Shown piece by piece: positions 1-8,101 of a DNA stretch of 48,752 nt. Origin of the DNA: an uncultured Duncaniella sp. (GTDB lineage: Bacteria > Bacteroidota > Bacteroidia > Bacteroidales > Muribaculaceae); contig CAJTMJ010000025.1 in assembly GCA_910577335.1 (NCBI GenBank), forward strand, positions 1 through 48,752, in the 5' to 3' direction. The notes beneath the pieces are model-generated. The model ran no database searches. It saw only the letters and a program-made list of their open reading frames with translations, and was not told the origin of the DNA. How positions within the stretch are numbered: the first letter of the stretch is position 1; every line of letters begins with the position of its first letter. The position numbers and the translations under genes were made by a program.

Positions 1-42
1 AAACCACTTTAGTTAATCGCCTTCAAATCTGTCAACACTTTT

Positions 43-66
43 CAGGGATAGTCACAGGGATAGTCA
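43..66. repeat. Tandem 12-bp repeat, two copies
   Basis: CAGGGATAGTCA occurs twice head to tail (43-54 and 55-66) with no mismatch. It lies about 115 bases before the predicted promoter of the tRNA/rpsT unit. The rest of 1-179 is AT-rich with no gene I can support. The function is unknown. It could be a regulator site or a slippage duplication. Confidence 0.6.
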
Positions 67-179
67 ACATTTCATAAAAAGTTTAAATCAGTTCATTAAC
101 TCATTGGTAAAAATGGCAATAAAAATGAATAAAATTGGGTGAAAAGGCGAAAATTGCTAAAATTTTCTTAAAATGCTTG

Positions 180-207
180 TTTGAACGGAAAAATGTGCTT
201 AACTTTG
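180..207 (+). promoter_or_regulatory. Predicted promoter of tRNA-Glu/rpsT unit
   Basis: TTTG at 180-183 and TAACTTTG at 200-207 resemble the Bacteroidota sigma-ABfr -33 and -7 boxes (TTTG and TAnnTTTG). The spacer is 16 bases, shorter than the usual 19-21. The expected start would fall around 213-216, roughly ten bases before the tRNA. Confidence 0.5.
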
Positions 208-224
208 CAATCGCTTTTGCAAAC

Positions 225-296
225 GGCCCATTCGTCTATCGGCTAGGACGCAAGATTTTCATTCTTGAAAGAGGAGTTCGATTCTCCTATGGGCTA
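225..296 (+). tRNA. tRNA-Glu (anticodon TTC), first copy
   Basis: A full cloverleaf can be drawn by hand. The acceptor GGCCCAT pairs with ATGGGCT (pair 1-72 is a G-U wobble). The D stem is GTCT/GGAC. The anticodon stem CAAGA/TCTTG encloses loop TTTTCAT, giving anticodon TTC. The T stem AGGAG/CTCCT encloses TTCGATT. The discriminator is A and CCA is not encoded. It is identical to the copy at 633-704, and the pair flanks rpsT. Confidence 0.95.
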
Positions 297-334
297 CTAA
301 ATAAGAACTTAATCAAGAAAAAGACAATTAACCG

Positions 335-592
335 ATGGCAAATCATAAATCATCACTTAAGAGAATTCGTCAGATCGAATCACGCAGACTTCGTAATCGT
401 TACTATGCAAAGACTGCCCGCAACGCTGTGCGCAATCTTCGCAAAATGACTGATAAAGTTGAGGCAGAAGCAGCTTTCCGTAAAATCGGTGCTATGCTTG
501 ACCGTCTCGCATCAAAGAACGCTATCTCTAAGAATAAAGCAGCCAACCTTAAGAGCAAGCTCGCTCATCATATCGCTAAGCTTGCCGCTTAA
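335..592 (+). CDS. rpsT: 30S ribosomal protein S20
   Basis: The 85-residue product starts MANHKSSLKRIRQ, the characteristic basic start of bS20, and is rich in Lys, Arg and Ala throughout. Its length is typical for the family. S20 is a primary 16S rRNA binder of the small subunit body. The gene begins 38 bases after the first tRNA-Glu and ends 40 bases before the second, so the three may share a transcript from the promoter near 200, with RNase processing releasing the tRNAs. No Shine-Dalgarno is visible, as usual in this phylum. A longer overlapping frame at 135-449 runs through the tRNA and is not credible. Confidence 0.97.
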   Translation: MANHKSSLKRIRQIESRRLRNRYYAKTARNAVRNLRKMTDKVEAEAAFRKIGAMLDRLASKNAISKNKAANLKSKLAHHIAKLAA

Positions 593-632
593 TAGCAGGT
601 TGCAGTTGAATAGCTGTCTTGGTTAAGCAGAG

Positions 633-704
633 GGCCCATTCGTCTATCGGCTAGGACGCAAGATTTTCATTCTTGAAAGAGGAGTTCGATTCTCCTATGG
701 GCTA
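633..704 (+). tRNA. tRNA-Glu (anticodon TTC), second copy
   Basis: Identical over all 72 bases to 225-296, with the same TTC anticodon, TTCGATT T-loop and no encoded CCA. The identity extends only two further bases 3' (CT), so the duplication covers essentially the tRNA alone. Confidence 0.95.
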
Positions 705-712
705 CTGAAAAT

Positions 713-754
713 GAAACCGTCATCTTAAAAGCTAAGGTGACGGTTTCGTTTTTT
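713..754 (+). terminator. Terminator after tRNA-Glu
   Basis: GAAACCGTCATCTT and AAGGTGACGGTTTC form a near-perfect 14-bp stem with a 7-base loop, followed by GTTTTTT. It closes the tRNA/rpsT unit. Confidence 0.85.
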
Positions 755-824
755 ACATTATCCCTCCATTTGTTATAGGTTTGTATGTTATGGAGTGCAG
801 AGAGTGAAAATTCTCTGTTAAATA

Positions 825-856
825 TTTGTGTTTTACAACATATTGTCGTATTTTTG
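825..856 (+). promoter_or_regulatory. Predicted promoter of ilv operon
   Basis: TTTG at 825-828 and TATTTTTG at 849-856 are separated by 20 bases, an exact fit to the Bacteroidota consensus. The inferred start near 863 gives a leader of about 40 bases before ilvD. That leaves no room for a classical leader-peptide attenuator. Confidence 0.75.
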
Positions 857-904
857 CGAGAAATTTTAACAAATTTGTAGGTTCAAGATAAAATTATCAC
901 ATAT

Positions 905-2734
905 ATGAGTTTCCCACTTAGAAGCGCAGCCAGTACCGAAGGTAGGCGTATGGCAGGGGCAAGGGCTCTTTGGAGAGCTAACGGAATGAAGGATGAACAG
1001 TTTGGAAAACCTATTATAGCTGTTGTCAACTCTTTCACACAATTTGTGCCCGGACATACCCATCTTCATGAGATAGGGCAGATTGTAAAGGAAGAAATAG
1101 AGAAGCAAGGATGTTTCGCTGCCGAATTCAACACTATTGCCATTGATGACGGTATTGCCATGGGGCATGACGGTATGCTTTACTCACTTCCGTCACGTGA
1201 CATGATTGCCGATTCTATAGAATACATGGTAAATGCTCATAAGGCTGATGCTATGGTGTGCATATCGAATTGTGATAAAGTCACTCCCGGTATGCTTATG
1301 GCTGCTATGCGACTCAATATACCTGCCATCTTTGTTTCCGGCGGTCCTATGGAAGCCGGTCAGGTAGGGGAGCGTGCGGTTGACCTCATTGACATCATGA
1401 TTGATTCGGCTGATGAGTCAGTCAGCGATCATGACGTGACACTTCTTGAACAGAAGGGATGTCCCACTTGCGGTTCATGTTCAGGCATGTTTACCGCCAA
1501 CTCTATGAATTCGCTTAACGAAGCTATCGGTTTGGCTCTTCCGGGTAACGGAACTGTGGTGGCAACCCATATAAATCGTCTGCAGTTGTTCAAAAAAGCT
1601 GCTAAGCGCATAGTTGAAAATACATACGCTTATTACCGTGACGGAGATAAAAGCGTATTGCCACGTAATATCGCCACTCGTCAGGCTATGCTTAATGCCA
1701 TGACGCTCGACATTGCTATGGGCGGCTCTACCAATACAGTGCTCCACTTGCTTGCTGTTGCTCATGAGGCTGGGGCGGATTTCACAATGGATGACATTGA
1801 CCGCCTTTCTCGCAAAACTCCGGTGCTTTGTAAAGTGGCTCCTAATTCACATTATCATATTCAGGACGTTAACCGTGCGGGTGGTATACTTTCAATCATG
1901 AAGATACTTGCCGATGCCGGATTGGTTGACACATCTGTCAATCGTGTTGACGGCATGACTCTCGGTGAGGCTATCGACCATTTTGCCGTTGGTGGTAAGG
2001 ATTTCAATGATTATGCCGATGAACTCTGGAAGAGTGCTCCCGGTAATAAACGCACCACTGAACTTGGCAAGCAGATGAGCTACTACTCAGAACTCGACAC
2101 TGACCGTGCCAATGGTTGTATCCGAGACATGGAACATGCATACGTAAAGGATGGCGGTTTGGCAGTTCTGAAAGGCAACATTGCAAAAGATGGCTGTGTG
2201 GTTAAGACAGCCGGTGTAGATGAAAGCATTTTCCGCTTCAGCGGTCCCGCCAAAGTGTTTACCTCTCAGGAAGAAGCTGTAGACGGCATCCTCCGTGATA
2301 AGGTGGTAAGTGGCGATGTGGTTGTCATTACCCATGAAGGCCCGAAGGGTGGACCCGGTATGCAGGAGATGCTTTACCCCACATCTTATATAAAGAGCAA
2401 ACATCTCGGTAAGGAATGTGCGCTGATTACCGATGGCAGATTCTCGGGTGGTACTTCCGGACTTTCCATCGGACATATCTCACCTGAAGCCGCATCCGGA
2501 GGCAATATCGGACTTGTGCGTGACGGTGACATAATAGAAATAGATATTCCCGCACGTTCAATTAATGTGCGTCTCTCCGACGAAGAGCTTGCTGTCCGCA
2601 GAAAAGAGGAAGAGGCTTACGGCAAAGACGCATTTAAACCCCGCGGACGTAACCGTAAGGTATCTCAGGCTTTGAGAGCTTATGCCGCTATGGTTACTTC
2701 AGCCGATAAGGGTGGAGTTAGGGAACTTGACTAA
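905..2734 (+). CDS. ilvD: Dihydroxy-acid dehydratase
   Basis: Cytosolic iron-sulfur enzyme of valine, leucine and isoleucine synthesis that dehydrates 2,3-dihydroxy acids to 2-keto acids. The 609-residue protein aligns end to end with the E. coli type. D82 and the motif SNCDKVTPGM with C123, D124 and K125 (the carbamylated Mg ligand position) are present. CPTCGSCSGMF around 186-196 supplies further cluster cysteines. The C-terminal GRFSGGTSGLSIGH carries the catalytic serine region. It is the first gene of the five-gene ilv operon, behind the promoter at 825-856. The next gene, ilvB, starts 34 bases downstream. Confidence 0.97.
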   Translation: MSFPLRSAASTEGRRMAGARALWRANGMKDEQFGKPIIAVVNSFTQFVPGHTHLHEIGQIVKEEIEKQGCFAAEFNTIAIDDGIAMGHDGMLYSLPSRDMIADSIEYMVNAHKADAMVCISNCDKVTPGMLMAAMRLNIPAIFVSGGPMEAGQVGERAVDLIDIMIDSADESVSDHDVTLLEQKGCPTCGSCSGMFTANSMNSLNEAIGLALPGNGTVVATHINRLQLFKKAAKRIVENTYAYYRDGDKSVLPRNIATRQAMLNAMTLDIAMGGSTNTVLHLLAVAHEAGADFTMDDIDRLSRKTPVLCKVAPNSHYHIQDVNRAGGILSIMKILADAGLVDTSVNRVDGMTLGEAIDHFAVGGKDFNDYADELWKSAPGNKRTTELGKQMSYYSELDTDRANGCIRDMEHAYVKDGGLAVLKGNIAKDGCVVKTAGVDESIFRFSGPAKVFTSQEEAVDGILRDKVVSGDVVVITHEGPKGGPGMQEMLYPTSYIKSKHLGKECALITDGRFSGGTSGLSIGHISPEAASGGNIGLVRDGDIIEIDIPARSINVRLSDEELAVRRKEEEAYGKDAFKPRGRNRKVSQALRAYAAMVTSADKGGVRELD

Positions 2735-2768
2735 TAATCGATTAATATAACACTTCATACTTGTTAAT

Positions 2769-4493
2769 ATGGGTGAAATGATTACAGGCGCAGAGGCTCT
2801 GTGTCGCGCATTGTTGGCTGAAGGTGTGGACACTATCTTCGGCTATCCCGGCGGACAGATTATGCCTTTCTATGATACGCTTTATGATTATTCTGACCGC
2901 TTGCATCACATACTCACACGACACGAACAGGGTGCTGTCCATGCCGCTCAAGGGTATGCGCGTGCATCAAATAAGGTGGGAGTGGTTACAGTTACATCCG
3001 GTCCGGCTGCTACCAATGTCATCACCGGTGTGAGTGATGCTAATGTCGATAGCACTCCTATAGTGGTGATCACCGGACAGGTCGGTGTTAACTCGTTAGG
3101 CTCTGATGCCTTTCAGGAAACTGATGTGATGGGTATCACTCTTCCTATCACAAAATGGGCTTATCAGGTGCGCAGCGCACAGGAGATACCTTGGGCGGTT
3201 GCCAGAGCTTTCTTCATCGCTTCCACAGGACGTCCCGGTTCAGTTGTGCTTGACATTACTAAGGATGCTCAGGTCGGGATGATGGAATGGGGCAATTATG
3301 TGCCGAAGAAATACATACGTAGCTATAATCCTGACCCGGATATTCTTCCGAGTGATGTTATTTCAGCTGCCACACTGATAAATCGTGCCGAGCGACCTAT
3401 GATTCTTGCCGGACACGGTGTGATGATTTCGGAAGCTGAAAACGAATTGCTTGCACTTGCTGAAAAAGCCGACATACCTGTTGCTACCACACTGCTCGGA
3501 CTCTCAACCATACCTTCCGACCACCGCCTTAATAAAGGCTTGCTCGGTATGCATGGCAATATAGGGCCCAACATCAAGACCAATGAAGCTGATGTCCTCA
3601 TAGCCATAGGTATGCGTTTCGACGACCGAGTTACCGGAAATGTCAAAGGTTATGCTCCGCAAGCAAAGATCATACATATAGATATAGACCAAGCCGAGTT
3701 TAATAAAAATATCCGCATCCACACAGCCATCCATGGCGATGCCAAGAAAGCTATCAAGGCTCTGCTGCCATTTATAAATAAATGCAGCCATGACAGTTGG
3801 ATAGACTCATTCGCCGACGCTGAAAAAGTGGAGAGCGAAGAGGTAATGGCTCGCGAGCTTGCGCCCACTGATACTCGTGACGGAGAGATGCGCATGGGTG
3901 AAGTGGCACGTAAGGTATCGGAGGCTGCCGGAAACGCCGGAATCCTCGTTACAGATGTGGGGCAGAATCAGATGATGAGTGCCCGCTACTTCAAATATAC
4001 TCTCCCTAAGAGTATTTTGACTTCCGGAGGTCTCGGCACTATGGGATTTTGCCTTCCCGCTGCAATAGGAGCGAAGATAGCTTGTCCCGGACGTCAGGTA
4101 TTCGCATTTATGGGCGATGGCGGTTTCCAGATGACTATGCAGGAGCTTGGCACCATCATGGAATATGGCGTGGCTGTCAAGATGATAATTCTGAATAATA
4201 ATTTCCTCGGAAATGTCCGTCAATGGCAGGCAATGTTCTATCATAATCGTTTTTCAGCTACCCCGCTGGTCAACCCTGACTTTGTGGAAATCTGCAAGGC
4301 ATATAATATCCCGGCAGAGAATGTAGGTAGCCGAGAAGAACTTGACGCTGCGATAGAACGCATGGTTAAGCATGACGGAGCATATCTCCTTAATGTTAAT
4401 ATCGAACCTGAGGATATGGTATTCCCCATGGTCGCTCCGGGGTCGAATGTTGATGAGATTTTGATTAACCGCACCACAAAATATAAGGCATAG
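2769..4493 (+). CDS. ilvB: Acetolactate synthase large (catalytic) subunit
   Basis: Thiamine diphosphate enzyme condensing pyruvate with pyruvate or 2-ketobutyrate, the committed step of branched-chain amino acid synthesis. The N-terminal TPP domain shows FGYPGG and the conserved glutamate in RHEQGAVHAAQGYAR (E53). The C-terminal domain has GDGGFQM (about 449-455) followed by LNNNFLG, the TPP/Mg-binding signature. The length of 574 is normal. ATG codons at 2769 and 2778 are both possible, and the first is kept. The regulatory subunit follows with no gap. No missing key residue was seen. Confidence 0.96.
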   Translation: MGEMITGAEALCRALLAEGVDTIFGYPGGQIMPFYDTLYDYSDRLHHILTRHEQGAVHAAQGYARASNKVGVVTVTSGPAATNVITGVSDANVDSTPIVVITGQVGVNSLGSDAFQETDVMGITLPITKWAYQVRSAQEIPWAVARAFFIASTGRPGSVVLDITKDAQVGMMEWGNYVPKKYIRSYNPDPDILPSDVISAATLINRAERPMILAGHGVMISEAENELLALAEKADIPVATTLLGLSTIPSDHRLNKGLLGMHGNIGPNIKTNEADVLIAIGMRFDDRVTGNVKGYAPQAKIIHIDIDQAEFNKNIRIHTAIHGDAKKAIKALLPFINKCSHDSWIDSFADAEKVESEEVMARELAPTDTRDGEMRMGEVARKVSEAAGNAGILVTDVGQNQMMSARYFKYTLPKSILTSGGLGTMGFCLPAAIGAKIACPGRQVFAFMGDGGFQMTMQELGTIMEYGVAVKMIILNNNFLGNVRQWQAMFYHNRFSATPLVNPDFVEICKAYNIPAENVGSREELDAAIERMVKHDGAYLLNVNIEPEDMVFPMVAPGSNVDEILINRTTKYKA

Positions 4494-5042
4494 ATGGAAA
4501 AACAACTTTTCACGATAGCGGTTTTTACCGAGAATCAGGTCGGATTGCTTAACCGCATTTCGATTATATTCACTCGCCGGGGCTTAAATCTCGAAAGCGT
4601 GTCGTCAAGTGCAAGTTCTATGCCCGGTATACATAAGATGAACTTCACCTGCACGAGTGATCGTGCCACTATGGAGAAGGTCATCAAACAGATAGAACGT
4701 TGCATAGATGTACTGCGAGCTTTCCTTTACACTGATGAAGAAATAGTGTATCAGGAAGTGGCTCTGTATAAAGTCCCGACACAACGTCTGCTTGACGAGA
4801 AAAATCTTGAACGCATCATACGTGTGCATAACGCACGTATTCTTGAAATCTCACGTGACTATACTGTGATTGAAAAGACCGGTCACGAATACGAGACTCA
4901 GGCTCTCTATGAACTGTTGAAGCAATATGACATTCTGCAGTTCATACGTTCAGGACGTATATGCGTCACCAAATCACCTACTGAACACTTCACCTGTTTC
5001 CTTGAAGAGCAGGAGAAGCGTCGTAAACTTTTGGAAGGTTAA
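4494..5042 (+). CDS. ilvN: Acetolactate synthase small (regulatory) subunit
   Basis: The 182-residue regulatory subunit has an N-terminal ACT domain (AVFTENQVGLLNRISIIF, about 9-26), which binds valine for feedback inhibition in characterised homologues, and a C-terminal ALS-associated domain. The ATG directly abuts the ilvB stop codon (TAG then ATG), indicating translational coupling and stoichiometric synthesis with the catalytic subunit. Some annotations use ilvH for this family. The symbol choice is by position, not by isozyme evidence. Confidence 0.92.
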   Translation: MEKQLFTIAVFTENQVGLLNRISIIFTRRGLNLESVSSSASSMPGIHKMNFTCTSDRATMEKVIKQIERCIDVLRAFLYTDEEIVYQEVALYKVPTQRLLDEKNLERIIRVHNARILEISRDYTVIEKTGHEYETQALYELLKQYDILQFIRSGRICVTKSPTEHFTCFLEEQEKRRKLLEG

Positions 5043-5045
5043 TTT

Positions 5046-5795
5046 ATGGCAGGTATGAAGCTGTATTCTCATGAATTTTATCTTACTGCGGCAGAGGTCA
5101 ATGCTCAGCGTGAAATGCCATTGTCAAGGCTCGTAACTCTGATTATCGACACTGCTACCGGTCATGCCAATGCCATCGGCATCGGGTTTGACCGTATGAT
5201 AAGCTATGGCATTTCATGGGTTCTCAGTCGTCTCACCATTGATATTCAGCGTCCCCTATCTGTGAACCATGTTTACAGGATTGACACATGGATTGAAAAT
5301 CTGAATCGCATGTTCTCCGACCGTAATTTCGAGATAATAGATGTGGAAACTGGTGAGGCTATCGTATGGGCACATTCCACTTGGATGGCTATCAATATGG
5401 AGACAAGGCGTCCGTCTGACCTCACTATGCTGACAGAAATGACCGACTCGATAAACGGACGTCCCTATCCCTACGACAAGGGTGGCAAACTCTTGCCGGT
5501 TACTGATGAAACGGAGGAGAAAACATATCGTTTCGCTGTGTCTGACATTGATGTAAATCGTCACGTCACCACTCGGCGATACATAGATCTTATAGTGGAT
5601 CAATGGTCACTTGACCGGTTTGACGCCAACCGTGTGTCACGATTTGAAATCGCTTTCAAGCGTGAAGCCCGTTACGATGAACTTTCACGCACGGTCAGCG
5701 CCCCGCATGAGGGAAGCCCTGAGGTGTTTGATGTGATGATAGAGGTCAACACAGCTCCTTGTGCGCTTGCAAGAATATATTTTACACAACGATAA
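5046..5795 (+). CDS. Acyl-ACP thioesterase (FatA/FatB-like)
   Basis: Hot-dog fold thioesterase of the acyl-ACP thioesterase family, 249 residues, predicted cytosolic. It hydrolyses fatty acyl-ACP to free fatty acid. The second hot-dog half has DIDVNRHVTTRRY (167-179), matching the Asn-x-His active-site pattern of plant and bacterial FatA/FatB proteins. The first half ends around 120 with WAHSTWMAINMET. It starts four bases after ilvN stops and sits before ilvC, so it is an internal member of the ilv operon. Bacteroidales make iso- and anteiso-branched fatty acids from branched keto acids, which may explain the linkage. Substrate chain length cannot be read from the sequence. Confidence 0.85.
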   Translation: MAGMKLYSHEFYLTAAEVNAQREMPLSRLVTLIIDTATGHANAIGIGFDRMISYGISWVLSRLTIDIQRPLSVNHVYRIDTWIENLNRMFSDRNFEIIDVETGEAIVWAHSTWMAINMETRRPSDLTMLTEMTDSINGRPYPYDKGGKLLPVTDETEEKTYRFAVSDIDVNRHVTTRRYIDLIVDQWSLDRFDANRVSRFEIAFKREARYDELSRTVSAPHEGSPEVFDVMIEVNTAPCALARIYFTQR

Positions 5796-5826
5796 ATTCA
5801 AAACTAATAGATAATAATTTAGCACT

Positions 5827-6870
5827 ATGGCAAAATTAAACTTTGGCGGTGTTGAGGAAACAGTCATCACCCGTGAAGAATTTCCTTTGGAAAAGGCTCG
5901 TGAGATACTCAAAGATGAGACTCTTGCAGTGATTGGTTATGGCGTTCAAGGTCCCGGTCAGGGTCTTGACCTCCGTGATAATGGTTTCAATGTGATCGTA
6001 GGTCAGCGTGAAGGCAAGACTTATGATAAGGCTGTTGCCGACGGCTGGGTTCCCGGTGAAACCTTGTTCTCTATCGAAGAGGCTTGCAAGCGTGGCACTA
6101 TCATCATGTGTCTTCTCAGCGATGCAGCAGTGATTTCACAGTGGCCTGTAATCAAAAAGCACCTTACTCCCGGTAAGGCTCTTTATTTCAGCCATGGTTT
6201 TGCCATCAACTGGAGCGACCGCACCGGTGTGGTTCCTCCTTCTGATGTGGATGTCATTATGGTTGCTCCCAAGGGTTCGGGTACTATGCTTCGTGTCCTT
6301 TTCAAGGAAGGCAAGGGTACTAACTCAAGCTTCGCCGTATATCAGGATGCTACCGGTCGCGCACTCGACCGCACACTTGCAATAGGTATCGGTATCGGTT
6401 CAGGTTATCTTTTTGAGACTACATTCCAGCGTGAGGCAGTGTCTGACCTTACAGGCGAACGCGGCTCACTTATGGGTGCTATTCAGGGTCTCCTTCTCGC
6501 ACAGTATGAAGTGCTTCGTGAAAACGGTCATACACCTTCTGAAGCATTCAACGAAACAGTTGAGGAACTTACTCAGTCTCTCATGCCTCTTTTTGCTGCC
6601 AAAGGTATGGACTGGATGTATGCTAACTGCTCTACCACCGCTCAGCGTGGTGCTCTTGACTGGATGGGTCCGTTCCACGATGCAATCAAGCCTGTGGTAT
6701 ATGAACTTTACGAGAGCGTGAAGACAGGTAAGGAAGCTCAGCGTTCAATTGACTCCAACACTCAGCCCGACTATCGCGAAAAGCTCGAAGAGGAACTCAA
6801 GGCTCTTCGTGAAAGCGAAATGTGGCGTGCCGGTGCTACCGTCCGCACACTCCGTCCCGAAAATGTATAA
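5827..6870 (+). CDS. ilvC: Ketol-acid reductoisomerase
   Basis: Second enzyme of the branched-chain pathway. It isomerises and reduces acetolactate or acetohydroxybutyrate with NAD(P)H and Mg. The 347-residue protein has the Rossmann motif GYGVQGPGQG (37-46), the cofactor loop GQREGKTYDKA (59-69), and a helical domain with DLTGERGSLMGAIQG containing metal ligands and EELTQSLMP. Its length is that of the class I form common in Bacteroidota. The gene is last in the operon, 31 bases after the thioesterase, and ends at the bidirectional terminator 6887-6928. Confidence 0.97.
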   Translation: MAKLNFGGVEETVITREEFPLEKAREILKDETLAVIGYGVQGPGQGLDLRDNGFNVIVGQREGKTYDKAVADGWVPGETLFSIEEACKRGTIIMCLLSDAAVISQWPVIKKHLTPGKALYFSHGFAINWSDRTGVVPPSDVDVIMVAPKGSGTMLRVLFKEGKGTNSSFAVYQDATGRALDRTLAIGIGIGSGYLFETTFQREAVSDLTGERGSLMGAIQGLLLAQYEVLRENGHTPSEAFNETVEELTQSLMPLFAAKGMDWMYANCSTTAQRGALDWMGPFHDAIKPVVYELYESVKTGKEAQRSIDSNTQPDYREKLEEELKALRESEMWRAGATVRTLRPENV

Positions 6871-6886
6871 TAAATAACGTTTTCAT

Positions 6887-6928
6887 AAAAAATAAAGCGT
6901 TGGCAAAACTGCCAGCGCTTTATTTTTT
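6887..6928. terminator. Bidirectional terminator between ilvC and cydB
   Basis: AAAAAATAAAGCGTTGGCA and TGCCAGCGCTTTATTTTTT form a 19-bp stem (one G-U pair) around a 4-base loop, with T-runs on both strands. It serves the convergent ilv (+) and cyd (-) operons. Confidence 0.9.
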
Positions 6929-6944
6929 ATAGGGATTCACATTT

Positions 6945-8078
6945 TCATTCATGAGAATGATGGCGGTCCATGGCGTACCATGCGTATGCGATGTATGCAA
7001 GGACGAACGGTATTACCAATGATACCCAGCTCATGGCTGTGAGGGTGAAGTGGCTTGAGCTGCTGTTGTGTATTGTGAGTGATGATGCGGGGTCGATAAG
7101 CGAGGGATAGTAGGGTGTATTGTTATAGCCGGCTACCCAGAAGAGTGTGAGTACCACAAGTACTGTGCCTATTCCGCTCCACCATATTCCACAAGTGTAA
7201 TGCTTTGCGAACGCTGATCTGAGCACTCCGTAAAGTACCATGACAACACCCACGAGGAACAGGGCGAGACACCACCACATTTCCACGTAGTTGAAGAAGT
7301 ATTTGAACTCTCTTACTTCAAACACGCTCTTGCCACCCGAAATGCCTCCGTCAACAACTGTGTGCAGGCTTGTGGCAGAGAGAAGCAGTCCTACGAAAAG
7401 CAGGAAGAACACCACGAAGATAACACCGTTGACCAACACACGCTGCTTATTGGCTGCGAAGAAGCTGTCGGGACCCACATTGTTATTCATGAAATACAGA
7501 GCTGCCTGTGTGCGGGCGAGGAATAGCACGGCAAATCCCAATACAAGATTCTTCCAATAGAAGATAGCTTCAATACCATGTGAGGGCGCCCATTGTGATA
7601 TGACAGGAGCACCGGCATCGAGAATATTACCTTTGCTTACACTGAATTCAGCACCGAAGAAAAACATTGATACAGCCACTCCCAAGAGTATGCACCCGAC
7701 GCATCCGTTTATGAATAGGAATGTGTCGTAAGTGCGTGTGCCGAAGATATTCCCTGATTTAGCCCTGAATTCATAGCTCACTGCTTGCAGTACGAAGCTT
7801 ATAAGAATCAGCATCCACAGCCAGTATGCGCCACCGAAGCTTGTGGAATAGAACAGAGGGAATGAAGCGAAAAATGCTCCGCCGAATACCACGAGTGTGG
7901 TGAATGTCAATTCCCATTTATGTCCGAGCGAGCTGATCATGAGCCGTGACGCTTCCGAACGGTCAGATACGCCGAGCAGGAATGTCTGTCCGCCTTGCAC
8001 GAATAACAGAAAGACCAATAGTGCGCCGAGTACCGATATCAGCAGCCACCAATATATCTGTAAGGATTCAAGTTCCAT
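6945..8078 (-). CDS. cydB: Cytochrome bd ubiquinol oxidase subunit II
   Basis: Membrane subunit of the bd-type oxidase, 377 residues with about eight to nine hydrophobic helices. It begins with a membrane-embedded segment (IYWWLLISVLGALLVFLLFVQGG) and ends in a short His-rich tail. The conserved FDGGQ-like start of family members appears here as FVQGGQTF. It pairs with CydA to form a quinol oxidase that reduces oxygen at low tension. In Bacteroides this enzyme supports growth at nanomolar oxygen. It is the last gene of the DUF4492-cydA-cydB operon, 23 bases after cydA. Confidence 0.93.
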   Translation of the reverse strand: MELESLQIYWWLLISVLGALLVFLLFVQGGQTFLLGVSDRSEASRLMISSLGHKWELTFTTLVVFGGAFFASFPLFYSTSFGGAYWLWMLILISFVLQAVSYEFRAKSGNIFGTRTYDTFLFINGCVGCILLGVAVSMFFFGAEFSVSKGNILDAGAPVISQWAPSHGIEAIFYWKNLVLGFAVLFLARTQAALYFMNNNVGPDSFFAANKQRVLVNGVIFVVFFLLFVGLLLSATSLHTVVDGGISGGKSVFEVREFKYFFNYVEMWWCLALFLVGVVMVLYGVLRSAFAKHYTCGIWWSGIGTVLVVLTLFWVAGYNNTPYYPSLIDPASSLTIHNSSSSHFTLTAMSWVSLVIPFVLAYIAYAWYAMDRHHSHE

Positions 8079-8101
8079 AATTTTAATGTTAAGATAGTGA
8101 A

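Noticed and set aside
135..449. 104-codon plus-strand frame across the first tRNA and the start of rpsT
   Set aside because: It overlaps a complete tRNA and the well-supported rpsT frame, and its translation has no recognisable composition or motif.
857..904. Leader-peptide attenuator before ilvD
   Set aside because: Only about 40 bases lie between the predicted start and the ilvD ATG, with no run of Ile, Leu or Val codons and no terminator hairpin.
3807..4244. 145-codon minus-strand frame opposite ilvB
   Set aside because: Antisense to the conserved TPP-binding domain. No motif.
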